From Ursus arctos (taxonomy: Eukaryota > Chordata > Mammalia > Carnivora > Ursidae), in contig NW_026623100.1 of NCBI RefSeq assembly GCF_023065955.2, positions 63,988,727 to 64,052,726 of the forward strand: a stretch of DNA of 64,000 nucleotides, given 5' to 3'. Positions 22,480 to 35,045 of this stretch are shown here, one piece after another. The position numbers and the translations under genes were made by a program. Each line of letters starts with the position of its first letter. Position 1 is the stretch's first letter. The notes under the pieces are model-generated. The model was given only the letters and a program-made list of their open reading frames with translations, did not search any database and had not been told where the DNA came from.

Positions 22480-22690
22480 ATCTATTATTTATATAGCACT
22501 TGGCAGTTAAGAATATGTTTTACACATGTCTCATTTGAGTCTTCCAAAGCCCAGGAAAAGGGAAAGATAAAAAGTACTACCCTAATTTTCATGGTGAGAA
22601 AACACATTCAGAAAGCTAATGGCAAATGGCAAATCCGGACTTTATCCTTGTCCTCTACCTCCAGATAACAAAATCACTCTACTCTGCCAC
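22480..22690 (-). mobile_element. MIR SINE relic
   Basis: 'tatttatatagcacttggca', 'ctcatttgagtcttccaaag' and 'gtgagaaaacacattcagaa' give the MIR reverse order. Confidence 0.7.
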
Positions 22691-23201
22691 GGGCCCTTTG
22701 GTTGGCTATATATGTAATTTACACATGAATAAGTCCAGAGGTAAACCCGAAGATAAATCGATCCTAAAGAATAGACCTTAAAGAAGTATAACCCCCTTGC
22801 AGTGACCCTGAGCCGGAAGCATACCTACCTATTTCAAGCCCCAAATTAAATATTCTGATTGGTGATACCCACAGGAAAGACAATAAAGACATGAAAATAA
22901 CAGCTGGAACAGAAATTACAAGAGGTAATTTACTTTTCTCAGGGACCTACGTTCTGAGTACAGGATATAAGCAACCTGTCATTTGGCCATCTCTTGATTA
23001 CTATCTTGTACTCATGCATTAGTAGTTAAGAAGTTTTAAGTACAATTCTTGTTAACAAAGACAGGTGAAAATTTTCTAAGATTATCTGAAAACTGGGGAC
23101 TGAAAAACCCAGCCTAATGTGTCATATCTGTGGCTCCGCCAACTAACTCATTGAGCACACCTTCAAGGCTCCGTATCTTTCTAGAAAACAATGCTAACTC
23201 A
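22691..23201. other. unassigned sequence
   Basis: No repeat or coding signal recognised. Confidence 0.45.
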
Positions 23202-23237
23202 TTACACACACACACACACACACATACACACACACAC
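23202..23237 (+). repeat. (CA)n microsatellite
   Basis: CA units with one CATA interruption, followed by an A-rich stretch. Confidence 0.92.
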
Positions 23238-23429
23238 CCAAAACAAAACAAATTTTTTAAAAATCCAGTTTAACAATGATAACTGGCAGTAATTTTAAAA
23301 CAAATATTAATGGCAATGAAATTACTTTATAGTGACTAAAGTTTTTAACAGCATTTAAGTTCACTGCATGAAGTACAAAATCAACCCGGTCTGCTATTAC
23401 ATAACAAGTGGAATATTAACCCTTCTCAC

Positions 23430-23640
23430 TCATAAGATCTGAAGTCAGAGGACCCAGACCAAAGTCCCAGCTGCGCTACTACTGGTTTATGAGCCCGAGC
23501 AAGTCGCTCAAAGTGATTAAAAGTGTTTCCTTGTCTGTAAAATAAGCACAATAAAAATATCCATTTTTTTTCTCATCAGGTTGTTTACTGTAAACTTCAA
23601 ATGTAATTGTAGATTACATCATCTGTTATAATACCTAGAA
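23430..23640 (+). mobile_element. MIR SINE relic
   Basis: 'agtcccagctgcgctactac', 'gagcaagtcgctcaaagtga' and 'ccttgtctgtaaaataagca' match the MIR core. Confidence 0.8.
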
Positions 23641-24067
23641 ATCTATCATTTGGCCTCTGGCCAAAAATCTAACTGTGAAAAGAATGAAAATCAGGCCCTA
23701 AAGTTGTTCTTGAAAACTACTTAGCAATATCAGAGAATGTGTGGAACTCATCTCGGGGCTTCCCGCAGTAACAAGAGGGACTGGATGACAGAGATGGGAA
23801 AGACACATGTGCGGAACGGAAAAGTGAACAAGGTGGTTTTCACTTTTGTATTGAGACGTTTGTTATTTCTCTGTAGGTTTGGCTCTCCGAGCTTTATGTC
23901 TTTCTAGGCACAACGCCTGTGCAAACCATGGATAATCACTATACACACACTACAGGAATGAAGAAGAGGTCTTTCCTCATGGGGGTGGGAGAGTTCTTAA
24001 AAATCAAGGACTGCAGAATGAGGTTTTGACCATTCAATAGTCATTGCCCATTTCCAGTAAAAAGAGC
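23641..24067. other. unassigned sequence
   Basis: Nothing recognised. Confidence 0.45.
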
Positions 24068-24190
24068 TGAATTCATTCATTTCACAAGTATCTCTGGATA
24101 ATCTACTAGAACACCAGGGACTGTTCTAGACACCTGGGATACAATGATAAACAGAAGAAAAAGACTGCCTTTCCTCTTAGTGCTTAAGAT
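24068..24190 (-). mobile_element. L2 LINE 3' end
   Basis: 'gaattcattcatttcacaag', 'cagggactgttctagacacc' and 'gggatacaatgataaacaga' are the reverse L2 end. Confidence 0.8.
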
Positions 24191-24384
24191 GTGTCACATG
24201 AAGGCAGACGCACACACAAACACACACACCCAAGTGTGCCCTGATAGTCACAGGGCACGAAGTGTCTACAGAATCCCACAAGGTACATATTTTGATTATA
24301 GTAAGCACAGAGATTATTTTTTCAGGTTAGCCCTGAACATCCAGATGGCTACATAGGAATGAAAACGTTCAATTTGTCCTTTAG

Positions 24385-24535
24385 AGCAGTGACTTGCCAT
24401 GCTAGCTGTAATCACTGGAGAGTTTTACAAAACTCCCTTCCCCAGAGATTCTGATTTAATTGGTATGGAATGCAACCTAAGTACTGGGAATTTTTAAAGC
24501 TCCCCAGCTACCACCAAGGTTGAGAGCAGCTCAGA
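24385..24535 (+). mobile_element. MER5A-type hAT element
   Basis: 'tgtaatcactggagagtttt', 'cagagattctgatttaattg', 'tttttaaagctccccagcta' and the end 'ggttgagagcagctc' cover nearly the full element. Confidence 0.88.
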
Positions 24536-25639
24536 ATTTCCTGGGAATTCAATAACCACCTTGTCCTACAAAAGTCTCCTCACCTGGGAGAACAGAGTAA
24601 GCGCACAAGCCCAAGGGCCATCTGCACTCACACCTGCAACTCCAGAGCAGTTCAACTTAGAGCCCTAGGATGAGGCAGGGGACCCCAACAGTGAGCCTGC
24701 AGGCAGTCCCGGGGGTCCTGCTATAAAGAACGACTGCAGTCACCATACTACACATTCAAATGGCAAGTTTCACTAGAATGCTAGATGTTCACTACCCTAG
24801 ACACCTAGATGAAAGCTGGAAAAAAACAAACAAAAGAAAGCCTTTTAAGCAGTAGTGAATAATTGCAGGTACATATTCTGTTGGCTGCATTCTCTGACAC
24901 ATCTGTCTGTAGCATTAGAGAAACATTTGAAAATAGAAGAAACCCATCTCACACAGTCTATGATCTACGTGTGTGTAAGTCATGTATTTTTTAGAAAGAG
25001 AGATCTACTATATATTCTCCTTTGTCACGGGCCATTTTCAGGCAATAATATACCGCAGTGGAGACGTCCAGCTAAGACGACAGATGAAACTGCAGAGCTG
25101 ATAGGGATAAGAAGTAAGTTCACATTCACTTTTTCACACAGAGAAAGCCCCCAAGGGCAAGACAGAGGTACTCAGTTCTGTGGAAGTTGAGGCCAGGGGA
25201 GGCTCTTTGTGTGTATAAGCTTCTAAAACAGTGAGAGAGTCCCCTTCTATGACTGTGGGCTCCAGAAACTTCATGTTCTCAAGAGCCCTGGCTTCCAGAA
25301 ACTCACGAAAATTTCTAATTTAATTTTCTACAAACATCCAGCGATTTTGTCTCAGGTTGGCCGACGCTTATAGCGTGGGTCTCACTGAGGGCCTCTGTCT
25401 CTTTCCGGATTTGGGGACAGCCTTTTGTTCTGTGACTTCAGTTCTTTGAGAGTTCACAAAAATCTGTCTGTCCAACTGTTTTCTTGTGGTAAGGATGGGA
25501 CTCATGTTGTTCCAGCTCTTTACATCACAGAGAGGAAACTGGAAATTCACTCCTAGAGTGTAAGCAGCCAGGCCTATATATCTTATACCCCACCCTCTAT
25601 CCCCAGGCTAGAGACCAAAAACTTATTTTCTGGAGAATT
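24536..25639. other. unassigned sequence, 1.1 kb
   Basis: A 111-codon plus-strand frame (24855-25190) lacks domains or a coding look. No repeat recognised. Confidence 0.45.
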
Positions 25640-25879
25640 TTAGAATCCACCCCCAGGAAAGACCTCCCGATACTGGCAGTTGAGGATCTTCCAGTGAAAA
25701 AGACAGCTCACTGCCTAATCTTCCCATAGTTAGGCCCCTAGTTGACAAGCACTCTCTACAACCCACAAACACACAATCTCGCTCCCTCTCTCTATCACAC
25801 ACACAAATACACACACACAGCTTCTATCCAGACTTTTAGTATCTCACTCCTAAATATAAAAGAACCACCAGACTTTTGG

Positions 25880-26470
25880 GGAAAGCCTCCAACACTAAAA
25901 AGAAGAAATTCCAAGAAAACAGAGAAATATTAAATTTTTAAAAATTAACATATTAAAAATGACAGCAAAATTTTAAAATTCAATGGAAAAATTGAAGATA
26001 AAGTCAAAGAAATCTTCCAGAGAGCAGAATCAAAAATGCAAAGAGGACCAGGGGAGGTAAAAAGAAAACAAAGGCAAGAATTCAAATCTAGAGTCTAATA
26101 TCAAACAAAATGGAGTTCTAAAGAAAGAGAACAGGGGCGCCTGGGTGGCACAGCGGTTAAGCGTCTGCCTTCGTCTCAGGGCGTGGTCCCGGCGTTGTGG
26201 GATCGAGCCCCACATCAGGCTCTTCTGCTATGAGCCTGCTTCTTCCTCTCCCACTCCCCCTGCTTGTGTTCCCTCTCTCGCTGGCTGTCTCTATCTCTGT
26301 CAAATAAATAAATAAAATCTTTAAAAAAAAATAAAGAGAACAAAGAAAATGGAATGGAGCAAATTTTCAAAGGAAAAATATCATTTCCTAGAACTGAAAG
26401 ACAAGAGTCTCCACCCAGAAAGGGTCCAAACCATCTATTGACAAAGTCACCTGCTGATCCACACTAAAGA
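25880..26470 (+). mobile_element. possible L1M/HAL1-like relic, split by a SINE
   Basis: 'cagactttTggggaaagcct', 'attttcaaaggaaaaatatc' and 'cctagaactgaaagacaaga' resemble old L1M or HAL1 internal DNA. The match is weak and the edges are guesses. Confidence 0.4.
26134..26332 (+). mobile_element. SINEC, bear-type subfamily
   Basis: Closest to the bear-type consensus as I recall it: 'ggggcgcctgggtggcacag' start, full body with 'ctgtctctatctctgtcaaa', regular AAATAAATAAATAAAATC and A tail. Perfect 10-bp duplication aaagagaaca at 26124-26133 and 26333-26342. Confidence 0.97.
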
Positions 26471-26887
26471 AGAAAAAAGTTAATAGGCAGATAGACTATA
26501 ATGAATTACATGAATAGCTGTTGTTTTTTCTTAACAGCAAGGCTGCTTCCCTGATAATTAAGATTTGCTTACATGGATATTAAAATTAACTTTGTATTCT
26601 TGAAACAAAAATGTATCAGGAGGCTGATGAAGTATGGTGGCAGAGCAGAGGAAAACCAAGTCAACATAAACATTTGTTTTATCCTAATTTAGAAGGTAGG
26701 TGATTAAGAGTTAACTCTCAGAGATATTTTGAAGACTTATGAAGCCATTAGAAACAATTCAGGAAACTACATTGGAATCAAGGAAGATGCATCTATTCGA
26801 GAGTTTCAGGAGCATGTTTGTGCTTAAGAACCTTTTTGAAATTATTAGTTTGAAGAGGGAAAAGTACACCTTCAGTAAGTTCTTATA
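26471..26887. other. unassigned AT-rich sequence
   Basis: No element recognised. Confidence 0.45.
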
Positions 26888-26958
26888 TTGCTATTTTTTT
26901 CTTTTTTTTCTTTTATTTTTTTTTATTATGGTATGTTAGTCACCACACAGTATTGCTA
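26888..26958 (-). mobile_element. very short L1 3' end insertion
   Basis: A T-rich run (26895-26926) is followed by 'attatggtatgttagtcacc' and 'acacagta', the reverse complement of the terminal bases of the carnivore L1 3' UTR seen at 470-500. Extreme 5' truncation. 'tattgctattt' occurs on both sides (26886-26896 and 26951-26961) and may be the target-site duplication. Confidence 0.8.
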
Positions 26959-26961
26959 TTT

Positions 26962-28040
26962 CTAAGTGAAGTTTTATAGTAGAGTAGTTAAATAACAGAA
27001 TCATAGTACTAGAAAAATAGAGTAGGCCCTTGAAAACGTATTTAAACATTCTCCTTTCTTTAGGCTAAAGAATACCTAACTCAGCCACAAAAGTAACTAT
27101 ATATTATGCTAGACTCAAAAAAAAATTTTTAAACCTGGAAACAGGTGTCCACTTGCATGACATAAGTATTTATAGATAAACTTGTCAATCTGTAAAGTGA
27201 AAACTGTAAGCTCCTCTGAGACTGAGGCATGTTTCCTTCGGGGTCTAAATAAACTCACTGTGGTTAAGAAATAATAAAATAAATTAATTAGGGGGAAAAA
27301 AAAAAACCTGTTCTATGAACTCAGAAGGGTTTTTAAGCCGGAGTCCAGTTTTTCCCCGCACTTGGGGACTGTGTCAATGTATTGGGACACCGGTGGGTCA
27401 CAGACCAACCAGCCTATTCTTGGACGTGAGCTTTACACAGATTCAAAATTCTTTCTTCTACTTGTCTAGGCTCTAAAGCTTTTTTTTTTTTTTCCCTCTG
27501 CACTTGGGCACATCCTATCCACAATTTACAGATGGACACGTTCATTTGAAAATTGACTAATTAAAATATATTGATCATAAAATATGTACTGTTATCTTTT
27601 TTCCTTAACACATCCTAAAGCTAATCTTAGTTGAAAATGTATATGTGCTTATCCTTGTACAGCACAAGACAAGAATATAATTCAATGAAACCTTTACAAA
27701 ATGTCAGATTAATTACATTTTTTCAGTGCAGATGGATTTAAGGAAATCATCTCTGAAAACAGTACTTCATTTAAAGTAAAATAAAGACATAATCTTCCCT
27801 GATAAGTCAATGTGTAGGAGATGCCAAAATATTAAAACTGCCATATATTAAAGATGCTATGATATGAATTTTTAAAGCAAATACAAGTAGTTTGTGATGA
27901 TGCCATGGTAATGTCCTAGAAACACTAAGGTTCTCTTTGCGAGCCCAAAAGGAAGGATTGATAACATGCTGCACAAGAAATCAAGTTTCAGTCACTGGGA
28001 CTAAAAATCCCAAATTTTAGAGGAACCACTAATACATAAC
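26962..28040. other. unassigned AT-rich sequence, 1.1 kb
   Basis: Includes an A/T run near 27295 and a T run at 27480-27493. No element or exon recognised. Confidence 0.5.
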
Positions 28041-28110
28041 TCGAGTAATGTGTTAAATATTCATTTAAAAAACATTTACTGAGTATCTTCAATACCCAAG
28101 TTTTCAACTG
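28041..28110 (-). mobile_element. possible L2 3' end fragment
   Basis: 'attcatttaaaaaacattta' with 'ctgagtatcttcaataccca' resembles a degraded reverse L2 end. Confidence 0.4.
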
Positions 28111-29280
28111 TATCTACAACTCTTAAAGTCAAGTTGGAATGAAGTTGATCATATGGGCAAATTTTACCTCCCGCTCAGCACAGGTCAGCATGACATTTCT
28201 CTAAAATGATTTCTTCATGAGGTTTTGAAATTCAGTGCCATAAAAGTCAGATGCATAAATCTCTTCTGGAGAATACGCTTATAATGTACCATGCATTGTG
28301 CAATGATTCATGTTTTGGTGGACTTAAGAGATTTACTGTTGCTTGAGTTAAGCAGTAACAGAGACAAAATATTTATCTCTTTGCCCAATAAAGCTTAATA
28401 TGCACCTTAAAACAATTTATATTTATGTATTTGTTGACACAACACAAATAATGTTCTATTCATCCCAAACTGAAATTTGGTATTTAAAACATTCCTCATG
28501 TTATGTCTGATTATAAGTGACATTTAAAAGCAGTATTCAAGTTAGGAAATGCATAAAGGAGAGGGACTGGAAAGTGTTATTCCTTGTAAAAATGCTTTCC
28601 TTTTATTGTTTCTACTACTATTATCCTTCATTCTGTAAGAGCAATCTTCTTTTTTTTTTTTTAAATAAAAATAAAGAAGGAATTAGTTTCATTTGCTTCT
28701 AACACTACACTACATGAAGTGACACGAGGGAGTGCCTGAATGCATATTTCGTCCTTTTAAATAAATTATATGGGACTGGTACAGCGTCAAAAATAGGAAT
28801 GCTTAAGGTTCCCTTAAGTTTCTGTCTTTACCATGGTATCCTAAGGATACCTACCAGGAGAAGGAAGAAGGGCTCCTCAGGTCAAGTTTTCATGGACCAT
28901 GGACCATGGACCCTATTGCCCCAGACCTGTCAGAGGCCACAACTTGGCCCCCTGGATTCCTCCAATGAATCAAATCTCTAGGATTACTCTCTCTGGCAGT
29001 ACACTAAAATGCTGCCAGCACGTGTATAAGGCATCAACACTATCTCTTCAGGAAACTACGCACAATAGAGACATCCAAGAACCCTCTGCATGATAAAACT
29101 CTTTCCTTCCACATACCCATTGGCTCTTTCAAGGGCCATAACTACAGAAAGGAGGAAAGGAATCATGTGAGTCATAGATCCCATCCAAGTTCTACTTTGA
29201 AATACAACTGAACACAAAAATAAAATGACGGGCAAATTCTATGTATAAGCTTCTACGATCATTGATATTTACATTTTACT
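28111..29280. other. unassigned sequence, 1.2 kb
   Basis: Contains a 9-bp tandem stretch (catggacca repeated, 28891-28911) and a T run near 28650. Frames at 28517-29093 are short and overlap. Confidence 0.45.
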
Positions 29281-29620
29281 CTAGAGAAATGCCCTGGGCC
29301 CTCATCTCTTATCAAGGTCAAGGCCAGCTCCCAGGCTGTTCCAGCCAAGATCACCACTTATATCCCTGAGACGTTCTTTGCACACTACCTCTTCAAATGA
29401 TACTTCTCCCCTCCAAGCCCAGCTTCGATTTCCCTCTTAACGCACCCCACTGAAAGGCCTTTCCAGGCCTAATACTCTAATCAATTTCATAACTGCTACT
29501 ACTCTTCTGCCTTTAGACCCCTTCCAAATCTTTCTTTAGCACGAGTATAAAAATTCTGAATGGCTGCCAGTGTGTCTCTATCACTCCCATGGATAATACA
29601 GCTCTGGAATCAGAAGGAAA
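29281..29620 (+). mobile_element. possible L2 relic
   Basis: 'cctccaagcccagcttcgat' in a pyrimidine-rich setting, with 'cactgaaaggcctttccagg', recalls the L2 3' region. Weak. Confidence 0.35.
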
Positions 29621-30884
29621 AGACAGCCATGCTACCCATCAGGCTGCACCCTGCTCTACCCTACACCACAAGAAAAGGTAGGACACCTTTAAGGTAACCA
29701 AATCTATGGTTAGAACCAAGTGCATAATGATTAAGTTTTACTTAAATTGGGCAGGTTTGTCTCCTTCATTATCAATTCGGAGAAAGGGAGGATGGGCTAT
29801 GTGTGTTACTCTCTTTCTAACTTTCCTTACTATCTGGTAACGTAAAGACTTGATCAGACGTCAGGGACACAGTGCTGCTGTGCAACATTTTGTTCATCGA
29901 CTTCCTAGGGACAATGCAAGTACATGCACAGCAGCAGCAAACATCAATGATCTCAGTAAAGTAAGAGGGAAGATCACCTCCCAAGAGGGAGGATGACCTA
30001 GTCAGGACTGGAAGTATAGGGAAAATAGAAAATATTTATTAGTTGGTAAGAAAATGTGCTAAGGAATTGATAAGAAATTACTGTTAAGCCGTACTAAGGG
30101 CCTAAAATGAAGTCAGAATCACAAATTTGTAGTGGACCAAATCAGTAGGGTTCTAGGACTTTCTTCTAAAATACTCTATCATCAGAGTGCAAAAAGAGAA
30201 AAAGCATGTTGTGACTATCACAGTGGACCAAGCACGTGGTTAGGAGGGCCCTGGAGGGGGCACCGAAGCAGCAGGTCTCTAGGACGAGCTAGGCAGGGCA
30301 CCAGCAGTGTCTAGAAGTGGACGGTTCAAGGCAAAGATCCAGCTGCACAGACCTGAATGCAAGAGGCAGCAGCAGCTGAGGACTCTGCAAACCAAGGACA
30401 GTACTGAGGTCCTAGACGCAGAGCAGTGATGAGGAAGCACCAGGAACACAGAAAGGGGGAGGTGGAAAGAGCCTGGCGGGCTGCAGAACAAAGAATACAT
30501 CCTCATCTCACACACCACAACCGGTAAGGAGGAGGGCAGAGGATGGAGAAAGAACATCCCAGGTACTGAGGTTGCCTGGTAAAGCAGGTATGAGTCCTAG
30601 GATGAGAGAGCAATGATTACTTGAAGACAACGATGCAAGTGGACAAATGACTAGTTCTAATACTTTCTCAGTGAATAGGAAGAAGTGGGGAAAGTGAGGC
30701 CTTCACAGAAGAGGGAGGAATCAATTTTCCCTAAGGACAAGAGAAGAAGCTTTATGAAGGAATAAAGATATGACTTAAGATTGAGGAGATATGTGGCCAG
30801 ATGAAATCACAAAGAAAATAACCGACTCTGGGTTGTCTCCACAGTGTTACTATTAACCCAATACTAAAAAGCACAAAAAAAATT
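29621..30884. other. unassigned sequence, 1.3 kb
   Basis: 30120-30560 has higher GC content and frames on both strands (60 codons plus at 30132, 92 codons minus at 30279-30557). The minus one is C, S and L rich without a recognisable motif. No repeat assigned. Confidence 0.45.
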
Positions 30885-30985
30885 CTATATTATTACTTTA
30901 ATTCTTATATATAGTATAGAATTGTTTAAAAATTAAACCATGCAAAAACGCTTTTCGAAGAGCATTTGATAAAACATATTCCTGT
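30885..30985 (+). repeat. diverged duplicate, copy 1
   Basis: Shares about 100 bases with 31630-31738. Both run 'tactttaat', then 'tttaaaaat', and end in 'agagcatttgataaaa' plus 'catattcctgt'. Confidence 0.8.
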
Positions 30986-31079
30986 AATGTTGGCTGGATT
31001 AATCAAGCTTCGAGTCTATTAGTAAAATACTCTAAAAGCGTTTAAAGGTACCACAAAAATAGCAACTATCAAATGCCTC

Positions 31080-31320
31080 AGCCACTACTCTAGGAGGCCT
31101 TTATATGCACTAGGCACTAGGTGAAATGGTACACGCCTTATTTTATTTCATTCTTACAACTGGACCATGAGAAAGGTGCTGCACTCACTTTAGAGAAGAG
31201 GATTCTAAGGCATAAATGAGTTAAATACGTGGCCAAGGTCAGAGTCGGTGATAAAGCTGGGACTGGAACCTAGCCGTGATCCGACAGCCCTTGCTGCTCC
31301 TGACCACTCAGAGAATTCAG
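31080..31320 (-). mobile_element. MIR SINE relic
   Basis: 'ttatatgcactaggcactag', 'ccatgagaaaggtgctgcac', 'acgtggccaaggtcagagtc' and 'ctgggactggaacctagcc' give an almost complete reverse MIR. Confidence 0.85.
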
Positions 31321-31629
31321 ATGGTATAAACTCTTCCTGCTTCCCCTAGTCTGCTCTTCACTCCTTTATCTTTAAAACATTTCATTTCAAGCTCTGCCAT
31401 ACAAATCCTCAGCCACATCAGAGATCCAGTAGCATGTATTTATTTGCATTGTACTGAGAATGCAAATCTGTAGCATCTTCCCAGGGATGCAACACTTTTA
31501 ACCTCAAATTGAAAGATCCATTAAGCTGCAGAACGACTGCTCCCCACTTTCACATCACGGGTATCACCGTGAATGGCTAGGGCCTTCCTTCCCTCCACAG
31601 CAATATGCCACAGCCACGTCGTGAGATTA

Positions 31630-31738
31630 TATTATGTATTAGTACTTTAATGCTTCTACACAGTACAGAACCCTTTAAAAATGAACCTGCCATGTAAAAA
31701 CATCTTTACAAGAGCATTTGATAAAAACATATTCCTGT
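31630..31738 (+). repeat. diverged duplicate, copy 2
   Basis: Second copy of the segment at 30885-30985, about 750 bp downstream, same orientation. A MIR lies between the copies. Confidence 0.8.
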
Positions 31739-32319
31739 GCTTTTTCGGTAGCAGTGTCATTTCCACACCCAGAGAATGAAACACGTATGGGGCACAAACT
31801 AAAGAAAGGATGGGTCCCTTTTAATTTGGCTTAAAAAGTTTCTGTTCAGCAACCTAAATTGTTCTAGGGATGAAATGAGGGAGATGCTAGGAAAAGGAAT
31901 AGGGGTGGATAGTATTAAAAATGAGGGAGGGCCCAAGGGTGGGGAATGTGGGCTCTTCAGAGGTGTGAAGTGTGACAACCACTGTAGGCTGTTCTTGAAT
32001 CCACGGTTCCGGCGCACCAACCTTATGTAGTGGTGATGCTCTACCATGTTCAAGTTACCACTGGAGACACTAAACGCCACATTTTCTGTACTGAGTAATT
32101 TGCCTCACAGAAAACATCTCAACACAATGGATACTTCTCCGGTCTTCGCCACAGACTGGCAATTAGGGAAGTTGGCTGTAGCCTGTCTTCACCAATTATC
32201 TGTACCACAGACTTTGACAAGTTTCTCTTTTAGAAGAGAGGCAGCTCCTCCTTGGCCTCTCCCCCCCTCAGCGGGCTGTGGGAAGGAGCACGGAACGGCA
32301 CCGTGGCCAGGAGAAAGTG
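31739..32319. other. unassigned sequence
   Basis: Frames at 31799-32080 (minus, 93 codons) and 32046-32384 (plus, 112 codons) overlap each other and the GC-richer patch near 32250. Neither resembles a family I know. Confidence 0.45.
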
Positions 32320-32460
32320 CCCATGGGCAGACAAGAATCTGGCTGGAATCCGGCGAGGCAGGGCCAGCCCTCCAGTCTGTGTGACTGCCCTGCGCTTCCC
32401 TGCTTTCCTCTCCCACCACTATATAAGATTGTTTTTGAGGCTCATTATTGCTTCACACAC
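32320..32460 (+). mobile_element. possible MIR relic
   Basis: 'caagaatctggctggaatcc', 'ctgtgtgactgccctgcgct' and 'tgtttttgaggctcattatt' keep the MIR order but are diverged. Confidence 0.4.
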
Positions 32461-33009
32461 TGCTAGGAAGGAAATATTTCTATGCAATAAAAATTCTTTT
32501 GGTGTTTTTTACTCCCTTCTCATCCATGCAAAACAGGAAAGCATGACACATTGCCTTTTATGGTTACAAAAGATCCAGACGAAGGTTCTTAATGTTCTTA
32601 GACAATTGTAATCACAACATCACCACAATACTTCCCTAACTTAACGCTGAGGGGGAAAAGATGCATTATATGCTCCAGGCTTAACACATCTTCAGGGAAG
32701 ACATATCCTGACAAATGTTTACTTAGGTCACTAATCAAATAAGGAGTTCAATGAAATAATAAAATTAATATGCTTATAGGGGGCTACCTAAAATGAGAAT
32801 GTCAAGGTAATTTTACATGGTTTAAAAGTAATTTTTCTCTCTATTTGAATCATGCCTTGAACAATGTGGTCTATAAAGCACTGAGCACTGAAGGGTATGG
32901 GTTGCGCTCTCATACCATGATTACTTGTTCTGTTCACTATAATCAACAACTGTCACAAAAAGTGCTGAGGAAACTGGATAGTCACATGCAAGGAAATGAA
33001 GCTGGACCC
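32461..33009. other. unassigned sequence
   Basis: Nothing recognised before the L1 at 33.0 kb. Confidence 0.45.
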
Positions 33010-34105
33010 TTACCTAACACTGTACACAAAAGTTAACTCAACATGGACCAAGAACCTAAACGTAAAGACCTAAAAGAATAAAACTCTTGGAAGAAAACAC
33101 AGGACAAAAAGTTCACAACGCTGGATTTGGCAATGATTTCTTGGATATGATACCAAAGGCACAAGTAACAAAAGAAAAAATAGACAAATTGGGCTTCATA
33201 AAAATTTTTAAATTTTATGCACCAAAAGATAGTATCAACTGAGTAAAAAGGTAGCCCACAGAAGGAAAGGAAATATTTGCAAATCATATGTCTGTTCAGG
33301 AATTAATGTCTCGAATATATAAAGAACTCCCAAAATGCAACAACAACAAAATGAACAACCCAACTCAAAAAGTGCAAAGGACTTGAACAGGTACTTCTCC
33401 AAAGCAGATATATGAAAGGCCAAAAGCATTAATCATTAGTGAAATGCAAATCAAAGAGATACCATCTCATACCCATTAGAAACCCTTCTACACTGTTGGT
33501 GGGAATGCAAAATGGTATAGCCACTGAGCAAAACAGTATGACAGTTCCTCAAATTACCGTCTGATCCAGCAATTACACCACTTCTGCGTATATATCGAAA
33601 AGAACTGAAAAGAGGATATATGTAAGCCTACGTTTATAGCAGCATTATTCACAATAGCTGAAATATGGAAGCAACCTAAGTGTCCATCGATAGACGAATG
33701 GATAAGCAAAATAGGATATATTCATACAATGGAATAGTATCCAGCCTCAAAAAGGAAGGAAATCTGCAACATGCTACAATATGGACAAACCTGGATAAGA
33801 GCATGCTAAGTGAAATAAGCTAATCACAAACAGACAAATATATGACTGCATGTGTATGAGGTACTAGAATAGTCAAAATCATACAGACAGAAAGTAGAAT
33901 GATGGTTTCCAGGTGCTGGAGGGGGGGGGATGGGAAGTTATTGTTTAATTGGTGTAGGGTTTCAGCTTAGGAAGATGAAAAGAGTTAGGAAGATGGATGG
34001 TGGTGATGGTTGCACAGCAATGTACCTGTATTTAAACCATGAAACTGTATATTTGATTAAGATGGTATATTTTATGTTATGTATTTTTTATTACAATGTT
34101 TTTAA
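33010..34105 (+). mobile_element. L1M (MA/MB-type) 3' part with ORF2 relic
   Basis: About 1.1 kb. ORF2 C-terminal DNA includes 'aaaataaaactcttggaag' -like and 'gaaatgcaaatcaaagagat' parts, 'cactgttggtgggaatgcaa' and 'gcagcattattcacaatagc'. The 3' UTR ends at 'gattaagatggtatatttta', 'tgttatgtattttttattac'. Part of ORF2 is missing near 33480, where the sequence jumps ahead. Frames are broken by stops. Confidence 0.92.
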
Positions 34106-34375
34106 AAAGCCATCAGCTGACAGCTCATCTAAAGCAGTGCTCTCTCCCCATTATTTCTGGAGATGTTTTTCCCCTTAGGTTGAGATAGGTGGTCTGTGGA
34201 TTCCTCTGCCTTATCCAAGCAGTCTGCCCAATAGACAAATCTATGTTACTCTTTTTTCTTTTTTTAATTTTTCCCAATGTTCTAATAATACTGCTTTCAT
34301 TAAAGGATACACAAGTCCTTAAGAACTTTTTTAAATGCTGTATGGTACAGTTATTTTTAAGATGAGCATTACAGA

Positions 34376-34500
34376 ATCTCAAGGCCGAACCTCAGAGATT
34401 ATCTAACCTAATTCTGGAATTAAAGATAAGAAGGCTGAAACTCAGAGAGGTTTCTTAACTTCCCTAGAGTCACATCATTAATCAAGGACAAATATGATAA
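34376..34500 (-). mobile_element. MIR-like relic
   Basis: 'ctcagagattatctaaccta', 'gctgaaactcagagaggttt' and 'agagtcacatcattaatcaa' match a MIR-family core in reverse. Confidence 0.6.
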
Positions 34501-35036
34501 AGGGTAGCCAATGTTAACTACTTTGAAAAATCTAATCTAAAAATCTGAGCTTACAAAAAGTTATTTGCTCTATAAAAGGGGTTGCCTAAACAGTTTCTTA
34601 AAAAAATGAGCTCCCATAATTTAAGAATTCACTATGCAAAATAAATGTATACTAAATCTATAGAAATATATCTATAGCGTTATGTTAACTATAAGCCTAA
34701 ATTCATGATTGATTTTTAGGGAACATATTTGTAAAATAGCATGAAAAAACTTTTACTGTTTATGCCACTATCAGTAAAACAATAGAATAATTCTGCCTTC
34801 TTCAAAATGGGTCCATTTGAGAACAAAAAAGTAAACCGTTTACCTTCTAATGCCTTTGACACTGCTTCAATCAATAAAATAAAATCCGCCCACCTTTACT
34901 TCAAATTAAAGGTAATGCTTACATTTACAAAGAATTATATGGCTTAACAAGCACCGTAAATCCAAATAATATAATGAGACTCTGAGTTTCCCATGAAAAG
35001 AATCATGAAGGAAAAATACCTAACCAAGGGGATACA
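34501..35036. other. unassigned AT-rich sequence
   Basis: Nothing recognised. Confidence 0.45.
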
Positions 35037-35045
35037 GCTCAAAAA

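Noticed and set aside
25742..25820. CA-rich stretch giving a 63-codon frame
   Set aside because: Low-complexity CA/CT sequence only.
32046..32611. Overlapping 112- and 119-codon plus-strand frames
   Set aside because: They overlap each other in different frames and a minus-strand frame, in a locally GC-richer patch; part of the region looks like MIR.
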